A stretch of DNA of 64,000 bases. Source: Nocardioides sp. L-11A. Lineage in GTDB: Bacteria > Actinomycetota > Actinomycetes > Propionibacteriales > Nocardioidaceae. Position numbers and translations under genes: made by a program. Each line of letters begins with the position of its first letter. Within the stretch, counting starts at the first letter, position 1. The stretch lies in NCBI GenBank assembly GCA_029961745.1, contig CP124680.1:2666001-2730000 (forward strand), read 5' to 3'. Positions 1-8,713 of the stretch are shown in pieces. A model generated the notes under the pieces. The model did not search any database. It was not told the DNA's origin and was given only the letters and a program-made list of their open reading frames with translations.

Positions 1-1116
1 GCGTGGGAGGGCCGCACCTTCGACGCGGTCGTCGGCAACCCGCCCTTCCTCGGGCAGCTCCGGCGACACTCCGCGGGACGGAGCGAGGAGCACCGCCGCG
101 GCCTGGGCGCCTACACCGACACCAGTGCCGTGTTCCTGCACCGCGCGCTCGATCTCGCCGGCACCGGCGGGACGGTCGCCCTGGTGCAGCCGATCTCGGT
201 GCTGGCCGCTCGCGACGCGGGACCGGTCCGCGCCGCGGTCGCCGGTCGCGGTGCGGTCACGGACTTCTGGTGCAGCGAGCGACCGGTCTTCGACGGGACG
301 CCGGTGCTCACCTGCGTCCCCGTGGTCCGGATCGGCGCGGGCCCCGCGACCGACCCCGACGGGTGGGGCGCGCTCGCGGCGCCGGCCTTCGGGATCCCCT
401 CCGTCGCCCTACCCGACGGCACCGGCACGCTCGGGGAGCGGGCGACCTGCACCGCCGACTTCCGGGACCAGTACTACGGCCTCGCGCCCTTCGTCGGCGA
501 CGGTCTCCGCGACGGCACCCCGCTGGTCACCACGGGCCTGATCGAGCCCGCGGAATCCCGCTGGGGACGGGTGCCGACCCGCTTCGCCCGCCGGCAGTAC
601 GACGCCCCGTCTGTCGACCTCGCCGCGCTGCGTGCCGACGGAGCACTGGCCAGGTGGGCCGACGCGCGCCTGGTGCCCAAGCTGCTGGTGGCCGGACAGG
701 GCCGCGTCATCGAGGCCGTGGCCGACGAGCACGGCGCCTGGCTGCCGTCGGTGCCCGTCGTGAGCGTCGTCCCGCACGACCCCGCCGACCTGTGGCGGCT
801 GCTCGCGGTCACGCTGGCCCCACCGCTCGTCGCCCACGCCGCGAGCCGCTACCTCGGCAGCGGCCTCACGCCTGGCTCGGTGAAGGTCAGCGCCCGCCAG
901 CTCGCCGCCCTGCCGCTGCCGACCGACGAGGCAGCCTGGGCCGAGGGGGCGGCGTGGGCGTGCGCCGCTCAGCGGGCGACGGACGCGGAGCGGCCGGACC
1001 TGCTCGCCGCCACCGGCCGGGCGATGAGCGCTGCGTACGGCGCCGACCCGGCGTCGTACGCATGGTGGTGGGGGCGCGTCCGGCGCCGGCCCGACGACGA
1101 TGGCGGACGTGCCTAG
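1..1116 (+). CDS. N6-adenine DNA methylase, C-terminal part (cut by window start)
   Basis: The frame is open from base 1, so the gene begins upstream. NPPF at fragment residues 13-16 is catalytic motif IV of N6-adenine methyltransferases, where the target adenine is bound; the preceding stretch (FDAVVG) is typical of the strand leading into it. The following roughly 350 residues would carry the rest of the catalytic fold and a target-recognition region, as in Eco57I-like or type I/II M proteins. The SAM-binding motif I must lie outside the window. It could be a restriction-modification or other defence methylase, or an orphan. Its TAG stop shares bases with the stop of the convergent downstream gene, so the two genes overlap tail to tail by four bases. 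No restriction endonuclease is visible in the part that can be read. Confidence 0.75.
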   Translation, partial: AWEGRTFDAVVGNPPFLGQLRRHSAGRSEEHRRGLGAYTDTSAVFLHRALDLAGTGGTVALVQPISVLAARDAGPVRAAVAGRGAVTDFWCSERPVFDGTPVLTCVPVVRIGAGPATDPDGWGALAAPAFGIPSVALPDGTGTLGERATCTADFRDQYYGLAPFVGDGLRDGTPLVTTGLIEPAESRWGRVPTRFARRQYDAPSVDLAALRADGALARWADARLVPKLLVAGQGRVIEAVADEHGAWLPSVPVVSVVPHDPADLWRLLAVTLAPPLVAHAASRYLGSGLTPGSVKVSARQLAALPLPTDEAAWAEGAAWACAAQRATDAERPDLLAATGRAMSAAYGADPASYAWWWGRVRRRPDDDGGRA

Positions 1117-1961
1117 CGGGAGGTGCAGAACACCTCGGGCGCGATCACGACGGCGCTGCCGCCGGTGGTCAGCGGTGTCGGGCTCGGCCCGGTGTCCTCG
1201 AGGGTGAAGCGCAGCGCCATCTGGGTCGGCCGCCCCAGCGGGACCGTGGCGTACTCCGACTCGCCCCGCCCGAAGCTCCTCGCGTAGAACGGCAGGTCGT
1301 CGCCGAGAACCGTCACGGTCGCGCGGACCCGGGCGTCGGAGCCGTCGCTGAGACCGAACCGGCCACGGACCGCCACGCAGTTGTGGGCGAACGCGTAGCT
1401 CTTGACCTGCTCCGCGGGTGGCCGTTCCCAGGACCCGACCAGAGCGGGGGCGTAGACGACCCCGCCGACCTGTGTGGTCGTCGGCGGTGTCGTCCCTGGC
1501 ACCATCGAGCCGATGTGCGTACTGGACATCAGGGTGAGGTCCCGCCACGCGTAGACGCCGACCTTGATCTCGGCTGACCTCGTCCTCGGTCCGCTCGCGC
1601 TGACCACGCGGTAGCGGCGGATGGCCGCCGCGGTGGTCCGGTCCTCGAGCCGGTAGCTGCCGTCGCTCCGGACGTGCGTCGTGCGCTGGGTTCGCCACCG
1701 GGAGCCGGCTTGTCGCTGCTGCAGCGACACCCGGGTGATCCGCCGGCTCTTCACGGTGCCCGTCACGACGACCTTCTTGCCGCGCTCGACCTCGGTGCTC
1801 CTGGCGGCGATGGTGATCGCCGGTACGGCGCGATGCGCGGGCTCCGAGGTGGTGGCGACGGTCTGCGCCGCGTGCGGGAGCGCCGCGAGTGAGGACGGCA
1901 TCGCCGCGACCAGGACGGCGGTGAGCAGTAGGGCCGATGAGCCGGTGGCGAGTGCGCGCAC
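1113..1961 (-). CDS. secreted Ig-like / NPCBM-like protein, copy A
   Basis: A 282-residue exported protein. The GTG start at 1961 was chosen because GAAGGGA lies about 6 nt upstream and a signal peptide (RALATGSSALLLTAVLVAA) follows directly; the longer ATG form would run back into the divergent VOC gene. After the signal peptide, residues about 40-110 hold an Ig-like strand pattern (VERGKKVVVTGTV, then a KVGVY-type edge). The C-terminal half, with a Gly-rich loop, a conserved Cys (HNCVAVRGRFG) and GDDLPFYARSFG, resembles the carbohydrate-associated NPCBM fold. It is a clear paralogue of the gene at 2508-3314: both end in PEVFCTS, and the two cysteines could form a disulfide. Ligand and function are unknown; sugar or cell-wall binding is an inference. 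Confidence 0.75.
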   Translation of the reverse strand: MRALATGSSALLLTAVLVAAMPSSLAALPHAAQTVATTSEPAHRAVPAITIAARSTEVERGKKVVVTGTVKSRRITRVSLQQRQAGSRWRTQRTTHVRSDGSYRLEDRTTAAAIRRYRVVSASGPRTRSAEIKVGVYAWRDLTLMSSTHIGSMVPGTTPPTTTQVGGVVYAPALVGSWERPPAEQVKSYAFAHNCVAVRGRFGLSDGSDARVRATVTVLGDDLPFYARSFGRGESEYATVPLGRPTQMALRFTLEDTGPSPTPLTTGGSAVVIAPEVFCTSR

Positions 1962-2115
1962 GGGATTCCCTTCGAGATCGGACGGGGCTCGGGCCGGGGG
2001 CCACGGTCCCACGCGGATCGGTTCCCCTGCCCCCGGTCGCGGAAACCGCTCGCCGGGTTCGGCCTCAGCGCCGCCGCGGCGATGAGTCCGGTGCCCGCGC
2101 CCGGTCTGTCCCGGC

Positions 2116-2493
2116 ATGAGCGAGTTCCTGGCTGACGGGGTCGAGCTGTTCGCGGGAGTCTGCGTGCGCGACTACGCGCAGGCACGACCGTGGTACGAGG
2201 CGCTGCTCGGAGCGCCCCCGTCGTTCCTCGCTCACGACACCGAGGCGGTCTGGGAGCTGGCCCCGCACCGGTGGCTGGTGGTCGAGCAGCGCCCGGAGCG
2301 CGCGGGCTACGGCACACAGACGGTCTTCGTCGACGACCTCGAGGACCGGGTGGCCGGCATCGCCGCCCGCGGGATCGAGCCGGCCGCGGAGGAGACCTAC
2401 GGCGACGGCGTCCGGAAGGTGATCTACCGGGACGCCGACGGCAACGAGGTCGGCTTCGGGGGCAACCCCGTCACCGACCTCGCTGCTGGGTGA
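2116..2493 (+). CDS. VOC-family (glyoxalase/bleomycin-resistance-like) protein
   Basis: A single-domain 125-residue vicinal-oxygen-chelate protein. It shows the family pattern of a first beta-alpha-beta module (LFAGVCVRDYAQARPWYEAL), a central strand pair and a C-terminal DADGNEVGF strand supplying the last metal-ligand-type Glu. VOC proteins isomerise, cleave or sequester small molecules, usually as dimers; the substrate cannot be read from the sequence. It lies between two convergently placed secreted paralogues on the other strand. No good Shine-Dalgarno sequence precedes the ATG. Confidence 0.75.
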   Translation: MSEFLADGVELFAGVCVRDYAQARPWYEALLGAPPSFLAHDTEAVWELAPHRWLVVEQRPERAGYGTQTVFVDDLEDRVAGIAARGIEPAAEETYGDGVRKVIYRDADGNEVGFGGNPVTDLAAG

Positions 2494-2507
2494 GTGGCAG
2501 GCAGCCG

Positions 2508-3314
2508 CTACTTCGTCGAGGTGCAGAACACCTCGGGCTGGGCGACGACCGGGATGACGTTGGGCGTCGTCGGGAGTCCGCCGGGGTTCTCCACCGTGAA
2601 GCTCATGCCGACCCGGAAGGGCGCACCGAGCGGCACGGTGACGTACTCCGACTGGGTGATGCCGAAGGACTTCGAGTAGACCGCGACGTCGTCGCCGGCG
2701 ACGGAGATCGTCGCGCGGCCGGCGAGGTCGGAGGCGTCGCTCACACCGAACCGCGCCCGCAGGGAGACGCAGTCGCGGTTGAGGTTGTAGTCGACGAGCG
2801 ACGAAACGGTGGGGTAGACCCATCCGCGGTAGGCCGGGCCGTAGGCGACTCCGTTGATGCTCACGGTCTTCTCGACGGTCCATCCGTTCCTGACGCGGGG
2901 CTGCATCTTGGTCAGGTCACGCCACTCGTAGACGCCGACCGTCACCTTGGCGGACTTCTGCTTCGGGCCCGCCGCGCTGATCACGCGGTACTTGCGGGTC
3001 ACCGCGGTGGTGGTCTTGTCCTTGAGCTTGTAGCTGCCGTCGGCCTTGACCTTCGCGGTGGCCTGGGCCTTCCACTTCGTGCCCACGCGCTTCTGCTGGA
3101 GGGTCACCCGGGTGATCCTCTTGTTCGCGACCGCGCCGGTCACGACGACCTTCTTGCCGCGCTCGACCTGCATGCTCTTGGCGGCGATGCTGATGGCCGG
3201 CCCCCCGGCCGAGGCACCGGCCGCGGGCTCCGACGTCGTGGCGATGGCCGGGCCCGCCAGGGTCAGCGAGGCGGCCAGCAGCAGGGCGGAGGGCCCTGAG
3301 GTCAGAAGTCGCAT
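2508..3314 (-). CDS. secreted Ig-like / NPCBM-like protein, copy B
   Basis: A 268-residue exported protein paralogous to the gene at 1113-1961. The ATG start follows GGAG at about 6 nt and opens a signal peptide (MRLLTSGPSALLLAASLTLAG). Residues about 45-120 contain the Ig-like segment with the shared VERGKKVVVTGAV strand, then KVTVGVYEWRDL. The C-terminal NPCBM-like half has NRDCVSLRARFGVSDASD and GDDVAVYSKSFG, ending in PEVFCTSTK. The mature domain is Lys-rich (many AAG codons), as is common in extracellular actinobacterial beta-sandwich proteins. The role is unknown; binding to cell-surface glycan is an inference from the fold only. Confidence 0.75.
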   Translation of the reverse strand: MRLLTSGPSALLLAASLTLAGPAIATTSEPAAGASAGGPAISIAAKSMQVERGKKVVVTGAVANKRITRVTLQQKRVGTKWKAQATAKVKADGSYKLKDKTTTAVTRKYRVISAAGPKQKSAKVTVGVYEWRDLTKMQPRVRNGWTVEKTVSINGVAYGPAYRGWVYPTVSSLVDYNLNRDCVSLRARFGVSDASDLAGRATISVAGDDVAVYSKSFGITQSEYVTVPLGAPFRVGMSFTVENPGGLPTTPNVIPVVAQPEVFCTSTK

Positions 3315-3443
3315 GGGTGCTCCAGATGTCTCGTCGGGACTCGTTCGGGGGGAGTCCGCGGTGCAGCGATCGATGCCCAGGAACAGCGCGGATGAAACCC
3401 GTGATAACTCCTGATGACTTCTGAGGTCGTCCGCGAGCGGGCG

Positions 3444-4202
3444 TCAACGCCCCCGGAGTCGCCGGCCGAGGGCGTCGGCGGTGGCCACGACCGCATCGGC
3501 CAGCCGCTCGCGCTGGCGTTGGTCGAGCTCCTCGGTCGGGAAGGTGACCGCCACTCCCGCGACCGGCAGTCCGTTGTGGTCGAGGACCGCCGCCGCGACG
3601 CTCGCCATGCCCGCGGTGACCTCACTGTCCTCGGTGGCGTAGCCCCGCTGCCGGGTCTCGGACAAGACCGACCGCAGGGCCGTGGGGGAGCCCGGCCCGA
3701 CCCCGGTGCGGTCCACGAACGCGGTGCGGTCGGGGTAGAGCGCGCGCACCTGGCTCGCGGGCAGGTGCGCCAGGATCGCCCGTCCGCTGGCGGTCAGGTG
3801 AGAGGGCAACCGGACGCCGACGTCGGTCACCAACGGCGGCCGGCCCGGCGCCCGCTCCTCGACGACGTAGAGAACGTCGCGGCCGTGGGGTACGGCGAGG
3901 TGCGCGCTGTGCCCGGTCCGGTCGACCAGGGTGGCGAGGGGGCGCCGAGCCAGGCGCTGCAACGGCGCCTGGCGGGCGTACCCCGACCCGACCTCGAAGG
4001 CCGCCACCCCCAGGCCGTAGCGGCGCTCGTCGGCCAGGTGCACGACGAATCCCTCGTCGGCCATCGCCTGGAGCAGGTGGTACGTCGTGGACCGCGGGAT
4101 CTCCAGCTCCCGCGCGATCCGCTCGACCGCGACCGGCTCCGGCTGCCCGGCCAGGAAGCGCAGTACGCGCAGCGCGCGAGTGGCCGCGGGAACCTGGGCC
4201 AT
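3444..4202 (-). CDS. IclR-family transcriptional regulator, probable hut regulator
   Basis: A 252-residue regulator with an N-terminal winged helix (residues about 5-60; ARELEIPRSTTYHLLQAM is the recognition segment) and a C-terminal IclR effector-binding domain (about 75-245; HLAVPHGRDVLYV, LPSHLTASGRAILA and VAAAVLDHNGLPVAGVAV are family landmarks). It is divergently transcribed from hutH across a 91-bp gap holding a perfect 16-bp palindrome at 4224-4239. By position it most likely controls histidine utilisation, probably with urocanate or another pathway intermediate as effector. That assignment is inferred from context. Confidence 0.88.
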   Translation of the reverse strand: MAQVPAATRALRVLRFLAGQPEPVAVERIARELEIPRSTTYHLLQAMADEGFVVHLADERRYGLGVAAFEVGSGYARQAPLQRLARRPLATLVDRTGHSAHLAVPHGRDVLYVVEERAPGRPPLVTDVGVRLPSHLTASGRAILAHLPASQVRALYPDRTAFVDRTGVGPGSPTALRSVLSETRQRGYATEDSEVTAGMASVAAAVLDHNGLPVAGVAVTFPTEELDQRQRERLADAVVATADALGRRLRGR

Positions 4203-4223
4203 CGTCGTCCTCCCTTGCCATCT

Positions 4224-4239
4224 GTCTCAGATCTGAGAC
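4224..4239. promoter_or_regulatory. candidate operator of the IclR/hut divergent promoter
   Basis: GTCTCAGATCTGAGAC is a perfect 16-bp palindrome in the gap between the IclR gene and hutH. It begins 21 nt upstream of the IclR start and ends 54 nt before hutH, a position from which a dimeric regulator could affect both promoters. IclR proteins commonly bind short palindromes of this kind. Binding is inferred. Confidence 0.55.
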
Positions 4240-4293
4240 TCATGATGCCGGTTCGCCCTGGCGAGTGTCACGTCGACGGAGTGGAATCAGGGC

Positions 4294-5838
4294 ATGGACA
4301 CAGTGACGGTCGGAACGGGCGCGGTCTCGTTCGACGACGTGGTTGCGGTCGCCCGCGGTGGCGCCGGTGTTGTGCTCAGCGACGAGGCCCTCGCCGCGAT
4401 CGACAAGGCGCGCGCGGTCATCGAGGACCTCGCGGCGTCCCCGACGCCCCATTACGGCGTCTCCACCGGCTTCGGCGCCCTCGCCACCCGGCACATCGCG
4501 CCCGAGCTGCGCGCCCAGCTGCAGCGCTCGCTGGTCCGCTCGCACGCCGCCGGCAGCGGCCCCGAGGTGGAGCGCGAGGTCGTTCGCGGCCTCATGCTGC
4601 TGCGCCTCTCGACGCTCGCCACCGGCCACACCGGCGTACGCCGCGAGACGGCCGAGCTGCTCGCCGGCCTGCTCACCCACGGCATCACCCCCGTGGTGCA
4701 CGAGTACGGCTCGCTCGGCTGCTCCGGCGACCTGGCGCCGCTGGCCCACTGCGCGCTCGCGCTGATGGGCGAGGGTCCGGTCCGCACCGCCGACGGTGAG
4801 CTCACCGACGCCGCGACCGCTCTCGCCGCGGCCGGCCTCACGCCGGTCGAGCTGCAGGAGAAGGAGGGCCTGGCCCTCATCAACGGCACCGACGGCATGC
4901 TCGGCATGCTGGTGCTCGCGATCCACGACCTCACCGAGCTGCTCAAGGTCGCCGACATCTCGGCCGCCATGTCCGTCGAGGGCCAGCTCGGCACCGACCG
5001 CGTGTTCGCGCCCGAGCTGCAGGCGATCCGCCCCCACCCCGGGCAGGCGGCGTCCGCGGCCAACCTCACCGCGCTGCTGCGCGACTCCGGCGTCGTCGCC
5101 TCGCACCGCGGGCCCGACTGCAACCGGGTCCAGGACGCCTACTCGCTGCGCTGCTCGCCCCAGGTGCACGGCGGCGCGCGGGACACGGTCGCGCACGCGG
5201 TGTCGGTCGCGTCCCGGGAGCTGGCCTCGGCGGTCGACAACCCCGTCGTGCTGGCCGACCAGGGCCGGGTCGAGTCCAACGGCAACTTCCACGGCGCGCC
5301 CGTCGCCTATGTGCTCGACTTCCTCGCGATCGTCGCGGCCGACGTCGCCTCGATCGCGGAGCGGCGTACCGACCGCTTCCTCGACAAGGCCCGCAACCAC
5401 GGGCTCCCGCCGTTCCTGGCCGACGACCCCGGCGTCGACTCCGGCCTGATGATCGCGCAGTACACCCAGGCCGCGATCGTCTCCGAGCTCAAGCGCCTGG
5501 CCAACCCCGCCAGCGTCGACTCGATCCCGTCGAGCGCCATGCAGGAGGACCACGTCTCGATGGGCTGGTCGTCCGCGCGCAAGCTGCGCAGGTCCGTCGA
5601 CGGTCTCACCCGCGTGCTCGCCATCGAGCTGATGACCGCGGCCCGGGCGCTCAACCTGCGCGCCCCGCTCACCCCCAGCCCCGCCACCGGTGCCGTCGTG
5701 GACCTGCTCCGCGACGCGGGCGTCGGCGGCCCCGGCACCGACCGCTTCCTCGCCCCCGAGATCGACACCGCCTACCACCTCGTCGCCGACCGCTCCGTCA
5801 CCGCGGCCGTCGCGAACGCGATCGGAGAACTCGCATGA
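4294..5838 (+). CDS. hutH: histidine ammonia-lyase
   Basis: Catalyses the first step of histidine breakdown, L-histidine to trans-urocanate plus ammonia. At 514 residues it has the family length. The active-site electrophile MIO forms from an internal tripeptide that here reads Cys143-Ser144-Gly145 within [12 protein letters not shown], where most homologues have Ala-Ser-Gly; Cys at the first position is within the known family pattern. Other conserved stretches are [20 protein letters not shown] and the C-terminal [13 protein letters not shown]. It is the first gene of the hut operon and overlaps hutU by four bases (ATGA). The start is supported by GGAGTGG upstream. Confidence 0.97.
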   Translation: MDTVTVGTGAVSFDDVVAVARGGAGVVLSDEALAAIDKARAVIEDLAASPTPHYGVSTGFGALATRHIAPELRAQLQRSLVRSHAAGSGPEVEREVVRGLMLLRLSTLATGHTGVRRETAELLAGLLTHGITPVVHEYGSLGCSGDLAPLAHCALALMGEGPVRTADGELTDAATALAAAGLTPVELQEKEGLALINGTDGMLGMLVLAIHDLTELLKVADISAAMSVEGQLGTDRVFAPELQAIRPHPGQAASAANLTALLRDSGVVASHRGPDCNRVQDAYSLRCSPQVHGGARDTVAHAVSVASRELASAVDNPVVLADQGRVESNGNFHGAPVAYVLDFLAIVAADVASIAERRTDRFLDKARNHGLPPFLADDPGVDSGLMIAQYTQAAIVSELKRLANPASVDSIPSSAMQEDHVSMGWSSARKLRRSVDGLTRVLAIELMTAARALNLRAPLTPSPATGAVVDLLRDAGVGGPGTDRFLAPEIDTAYHLVADRSVTAAVANAIGELA

Positions 5839-7505
5839 CCACCCAGCAGGACAACCCGCGCCTCCCCATCCATGCCGCGACCGGCACCGAGCTGACCGCG
5901 AAGTCGTGGCAGACCGAGGCCCCGCTACGGATGCTGATGAACAACCTCGACCCCGAGAACGCCGAGCGGCCCGAGGACCTCGTCGTCTACGGCGGCACCG
6001 GAAAGGCAGCCCGCAACTGGGAGGCGTACGACGCCCTCGTGCGCACCCTGCGCGACCTCGAGGACGACGAGACGATGCTCGTCCAGAGCGGCAAGCCGGT
6101 CGGCGTCTTCAAGACCAACAGGTGGGCGCCGCGTGTGCTCATCGCCAACTCCAACCTGGTGGGCGACTGGGCCAACTGGGAGGAGTTCCGCCGGCTCGAG
6201 GAGCTCGGTCTCACGATGTACGGCCAGATGACGGCCGGATCGTGGATCTACATCGGCACCCAGGGCATCCTCCAGGGCACGTTCGAGACCTTCGCGGCCG
6301 TCGCCGACAAGCGCTTCGGTGGCACGCTCGCCGGCACGATCACGCTGACCGCCGGCCTCGGCGGCATGGGCGGCGCGCAGCCGCTCGCGGTCACGATGAA
6401 CGACGGCGTCGCGATCTGCGTCGACGTCGACCAGAGCCGGATCACCCGCCGCATCGAGCACCGCTACCTCGACGTCCAGGCCGACGACCTCGACCACGCG
6501 CTCGAGCTGGCCGTGGCCGCACGCGACGAGCGCCGGGGCCTGTCCATCGGCCTGCTCGGCAACGCCGCCGAGATCTTCCCGAAGCTGCTGGAGATGAAGG
6601 CGCCGATCGACGTCGTCACCGACCAGACCTCGGCGCACGACCCGCTCTCTTACCTGCCTGTCGGCGTCCCCTTCGACGACTGGCACCAGGCCGCCGAGCG
6701 CGACCCGGAGGGATTCACCAAGGACGCGCAGGCGTCGATGGCGGCGCACGTGCGGGCGATGGTGGAGTTCCAGGACGCCGGTGCCGAGGTCTTCGACTAC
6801 GGCAACTCGATCCGCGACGAGGCGCGCAAGGGCGGCTACGACCGGGCGTTCGAGTTCCCGGGCTTCGTGCCGGCCTACATCCGCCCGCTCTTCTGCGAGG
6901 GCAAGGGCCCCTTCCGGTGGGCCGCGCTGTCCGGCGACCCGGCCGACATCGCCGCCACCGACAAGGCGATCCTCGAGCTCTTCCCCGAGAACGAGCGGCT
7001 CCACAAGTGGATCGGCATGGCCCAGGAGCGCGTGCACTACCAGGGTCTCCCGGCGCGGATCTGCTGGCTCGGCTACGGCGAGCGCCACCTGGCGGGTCTC
7101 AAGTTCAACGAGATGGTCGAGAACGGCGAGCTGAAGGCGCCCATCGTGATCGGTCGCGACCATCTCGACTGCGGCTCGGTCGCCTCGCCCTACCGTGAGA
7201 CCGAGGCCATGCTCGACGGCTCCGACGCGATCGCCGACTGGCCGCTGCTCAACGCGATGACGGCCACCGCCTCCGGCGCCACCTGGGTGTCGCTGCACCA
7301 CGGCGGCGGCGTCGGCATGGGCCGCTCGATCCACTCCGGCCAGGTGTGCGTCGCCGACGGCACCGAGCTGGCTGCTGCCAAGATCGAGGCCGTGCTGACC
7401 AACGATCCGGGCATGGGCGTCATCCGCCACGTCGACGCGGGCTACGACCGCGCCGCTGAGGTGGCCGCCGAGCGCGGCGTCCGGATCCCGATGCAGGAGG
7501 GCTGA
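5835..7505 (+). CDS. hutU: urocanate hydratase
   Basis: Converts urocanate to 4-imidazolone-5-propionate using tightly bound NAD+ as an electrophile. The protein is 556 residues, the usual length. Cys410 in [12 protein letters not shown] matches the conserved catalytic cysteine position of this family, and the Gly-rich [14 protein letters not shown] stretch (about residues 173-186) is the NAD-binding loop. The C-terminal [15 protein letters not shown] is also diagnostic. Its ATG overlaps the hutH stop, so the two are translationally coupled. Confidence 0.97.
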   Translation: MTTQQDNPRLPIHAATGTELTAKSWQTEAPLRMLMNNLDPENAERPEDLVVYGGTGKAARNWEAYDALVRTLRDLEDDETMLVQSGKPVGVFKTNRWAPRVLIANSNLVGDWANWEEFRRLEELGLTMYGQMTAGSWIYIGTQGILQGTFETFAAVADKRFGGTLAGTITLTAGLGGMGGAQPLAVTMNDGVAICVDVDQSRITRRIEHRYLDVQADDLDHALELAVAARDERRGLSIGLLGNAAEIFPKLLEMKAPIDVVTDQTSAHDPLSYLPVGVPFDDWHQAAERDPEGFTKDAQASMAAHVRAMVEFQDAGAEVFDYGNSIRDEARKGGYDRAFEFPGFVPAYIRPLFCEGKGPFRWAALSGDPADIAATDKAILELFPENERLHKWIGMAQERVHYQGLPARICWLGYGERHLAGLKFNEMVENGELKAPIVIGRDHLDCGSVASPYRETEAMLDGSDAIADWPLLNAMTATASGATWVSLHHGGGVGMGRSIHSGQVCVADGTELAAAKIEAVLTNDPGMGVIRHVDAGYDRAAEVAAERGVRIPMQEG

Positions 7506-7510
7506 GAGCC

Positions 7511-8713
7511 GTGACCCAGGTTGCCGACTTCGAGCAGATGTGGCGCGACCTCGCGCCCGTCGGACGCTCGGCGTCCTCCGGCGGCTACAACCGCTTGCCG
7601 TGGCACTCCGCCGAGCTCGAGCTGCGGGCGTGGTTCCGCGAGGCCGCCACGGCCCGTGGGCTCGAGCTCGAGGAGGACCCGTTCGGCAACCTGGTCGCCT
7701 GGTGGGGGCCGGAGAGCCTCGGCTCGGGCACGGACAAGGTGCTCACCGGCTCGCACCTCGACTCGGTCCTCGACGGCGGTGCGTACGACGGCCCGCTCGG
7801 TGTCGTCTCCTCCTTCGCGGCGCTCGACCTGATGCGCTCGCGCGGCGTGGCGCCCACCCGGCGGCTCGGCGTCTCCGCGTTCGTCGAGGAGGAGGGCTCG
7901 CGCTTCGGCCGGGCCTGCCTCGGCTCGCGACTCGCCGTGGGCGCGACCACCTGGGCCGACGCGCGTGAGCTCACCGACCGCGACGGCGTCCGTCTCGGCG
8001 ACGTCATCGAGGGCGGCACCTCCACCCTCCTCGACGGCGTTGCGACCTATGTCGAGCTCCACGTCGAGCAGGGTCGCGGCCTGATCGACCTCGACGCGCC
8101 GGTCGGCGTCCACGACGCGATCTGGCCGCACGGGCGCTACCGCTACGACATCGCCGGCCGCGCCGACCACGCCGGCACCACCCGCATGGAGGACCGCGCC
8201 GACCCGATGCTGACCTACGCGATGACCGCGCTCGCGGCCAACAAGCAGGCCCGGCTCTCGGGGCAGCGCGCGACGTTCGGCCGCATCGACGTCCGCCCCA
8301 ACGGCACCAACGCCGTGCCCTCCCACGTCACCGCATGGCTCGATGCCCGGGCCGCGTCCGACGACGCGCTGGGCGCGCTCGTGGCCGCCGTCGAGAAGCA
8401 GGCCGTGGACCGCGCGGGCCGCGACGGCACGACCGTCACGGTCACGCCCGAGTCGGTCAGCGGCGAGGTCGCGTTCGACACCGCCCTGCGCGACGAGCTC
8501 GTCGCGCGGCTCGGGGGAGTGCCGGTGCTGCCGACCCAGGCCGGTCACGACGCGGGGATCCTGCAGGACGCGGGCATCCCCACCGCCATGCTGTTCGTGC
8601 GCAACCCGTCGGGCGTCTCGCACTCGCCCTACGAGTCCGCCGAGACGGCCGACTGCCTGGCCGGCGTGGAGGCCCTCGCCGACGCGCTCACCGGGCTGGT
8701 CCAGCGGCCGTGA
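7511..8713 (+). CDS. M20 amidohydrolase (AllC/N-carbamoylase-like), probable N-formylglutamate step of hut
   Basis: A 400-residue member of the M20 peptidase/allantoate amidohydrolase group. The di-metal ligand pattern is visible in order: GSHLDSV (His), DGPLGV (bridging Asp), EEEGSRF (Glu pair), ELHVEQG (His) and a C-terminal HSPYE (His). Domain 2, about residues 205-325, is the dimerisation lid. Family members hydrolyse N-carbamoyl, N-formyl or related amide bonds on amino acids. It lies between hutU and hutF in a tightly packed operon with no hutG-type deformylase, so the best inference is that it hydrolyses N-formyl-L-glutamate to formate and glutamate. Annotation by similarity alone would give allantoate or N-carbamoyl-amino-acid hydrolase. 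Confidence 0.85.
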   Translation: MTQVADFEQMWRDLAPVGRSASSGGYNRLPWHSAELELRAWFREAATARGLELEEDPFGNLVAWWGPESLGSGTDKVLTGSHLDSVLDGGAYDGPLGVVSSFAALDLMRSRGVAPTRRLGVSAFVEEEGSRFGRACLGSRLAVGATTWADARELTDRDGVRLGDVIEGGTSTLLDGVATYVELHVEQGRGLIDLDAPVGVHDAIWPHGRYRYDIAGRADHAGTTRMEDRADPMLTYAMTALAANKQARLSGQRATFGRIDVRPNGTNAVPSHVTAWLDARAASDDALGALVAAVEKQAVDRAGRDGTTVTVTPESVSGEVAFDTALRDELVARLGGVPVLPTQAGHDAGILQDAGIPTAMLFVRNPSGVSHSPYESAETADCLAGVEALADALTGLVQRP

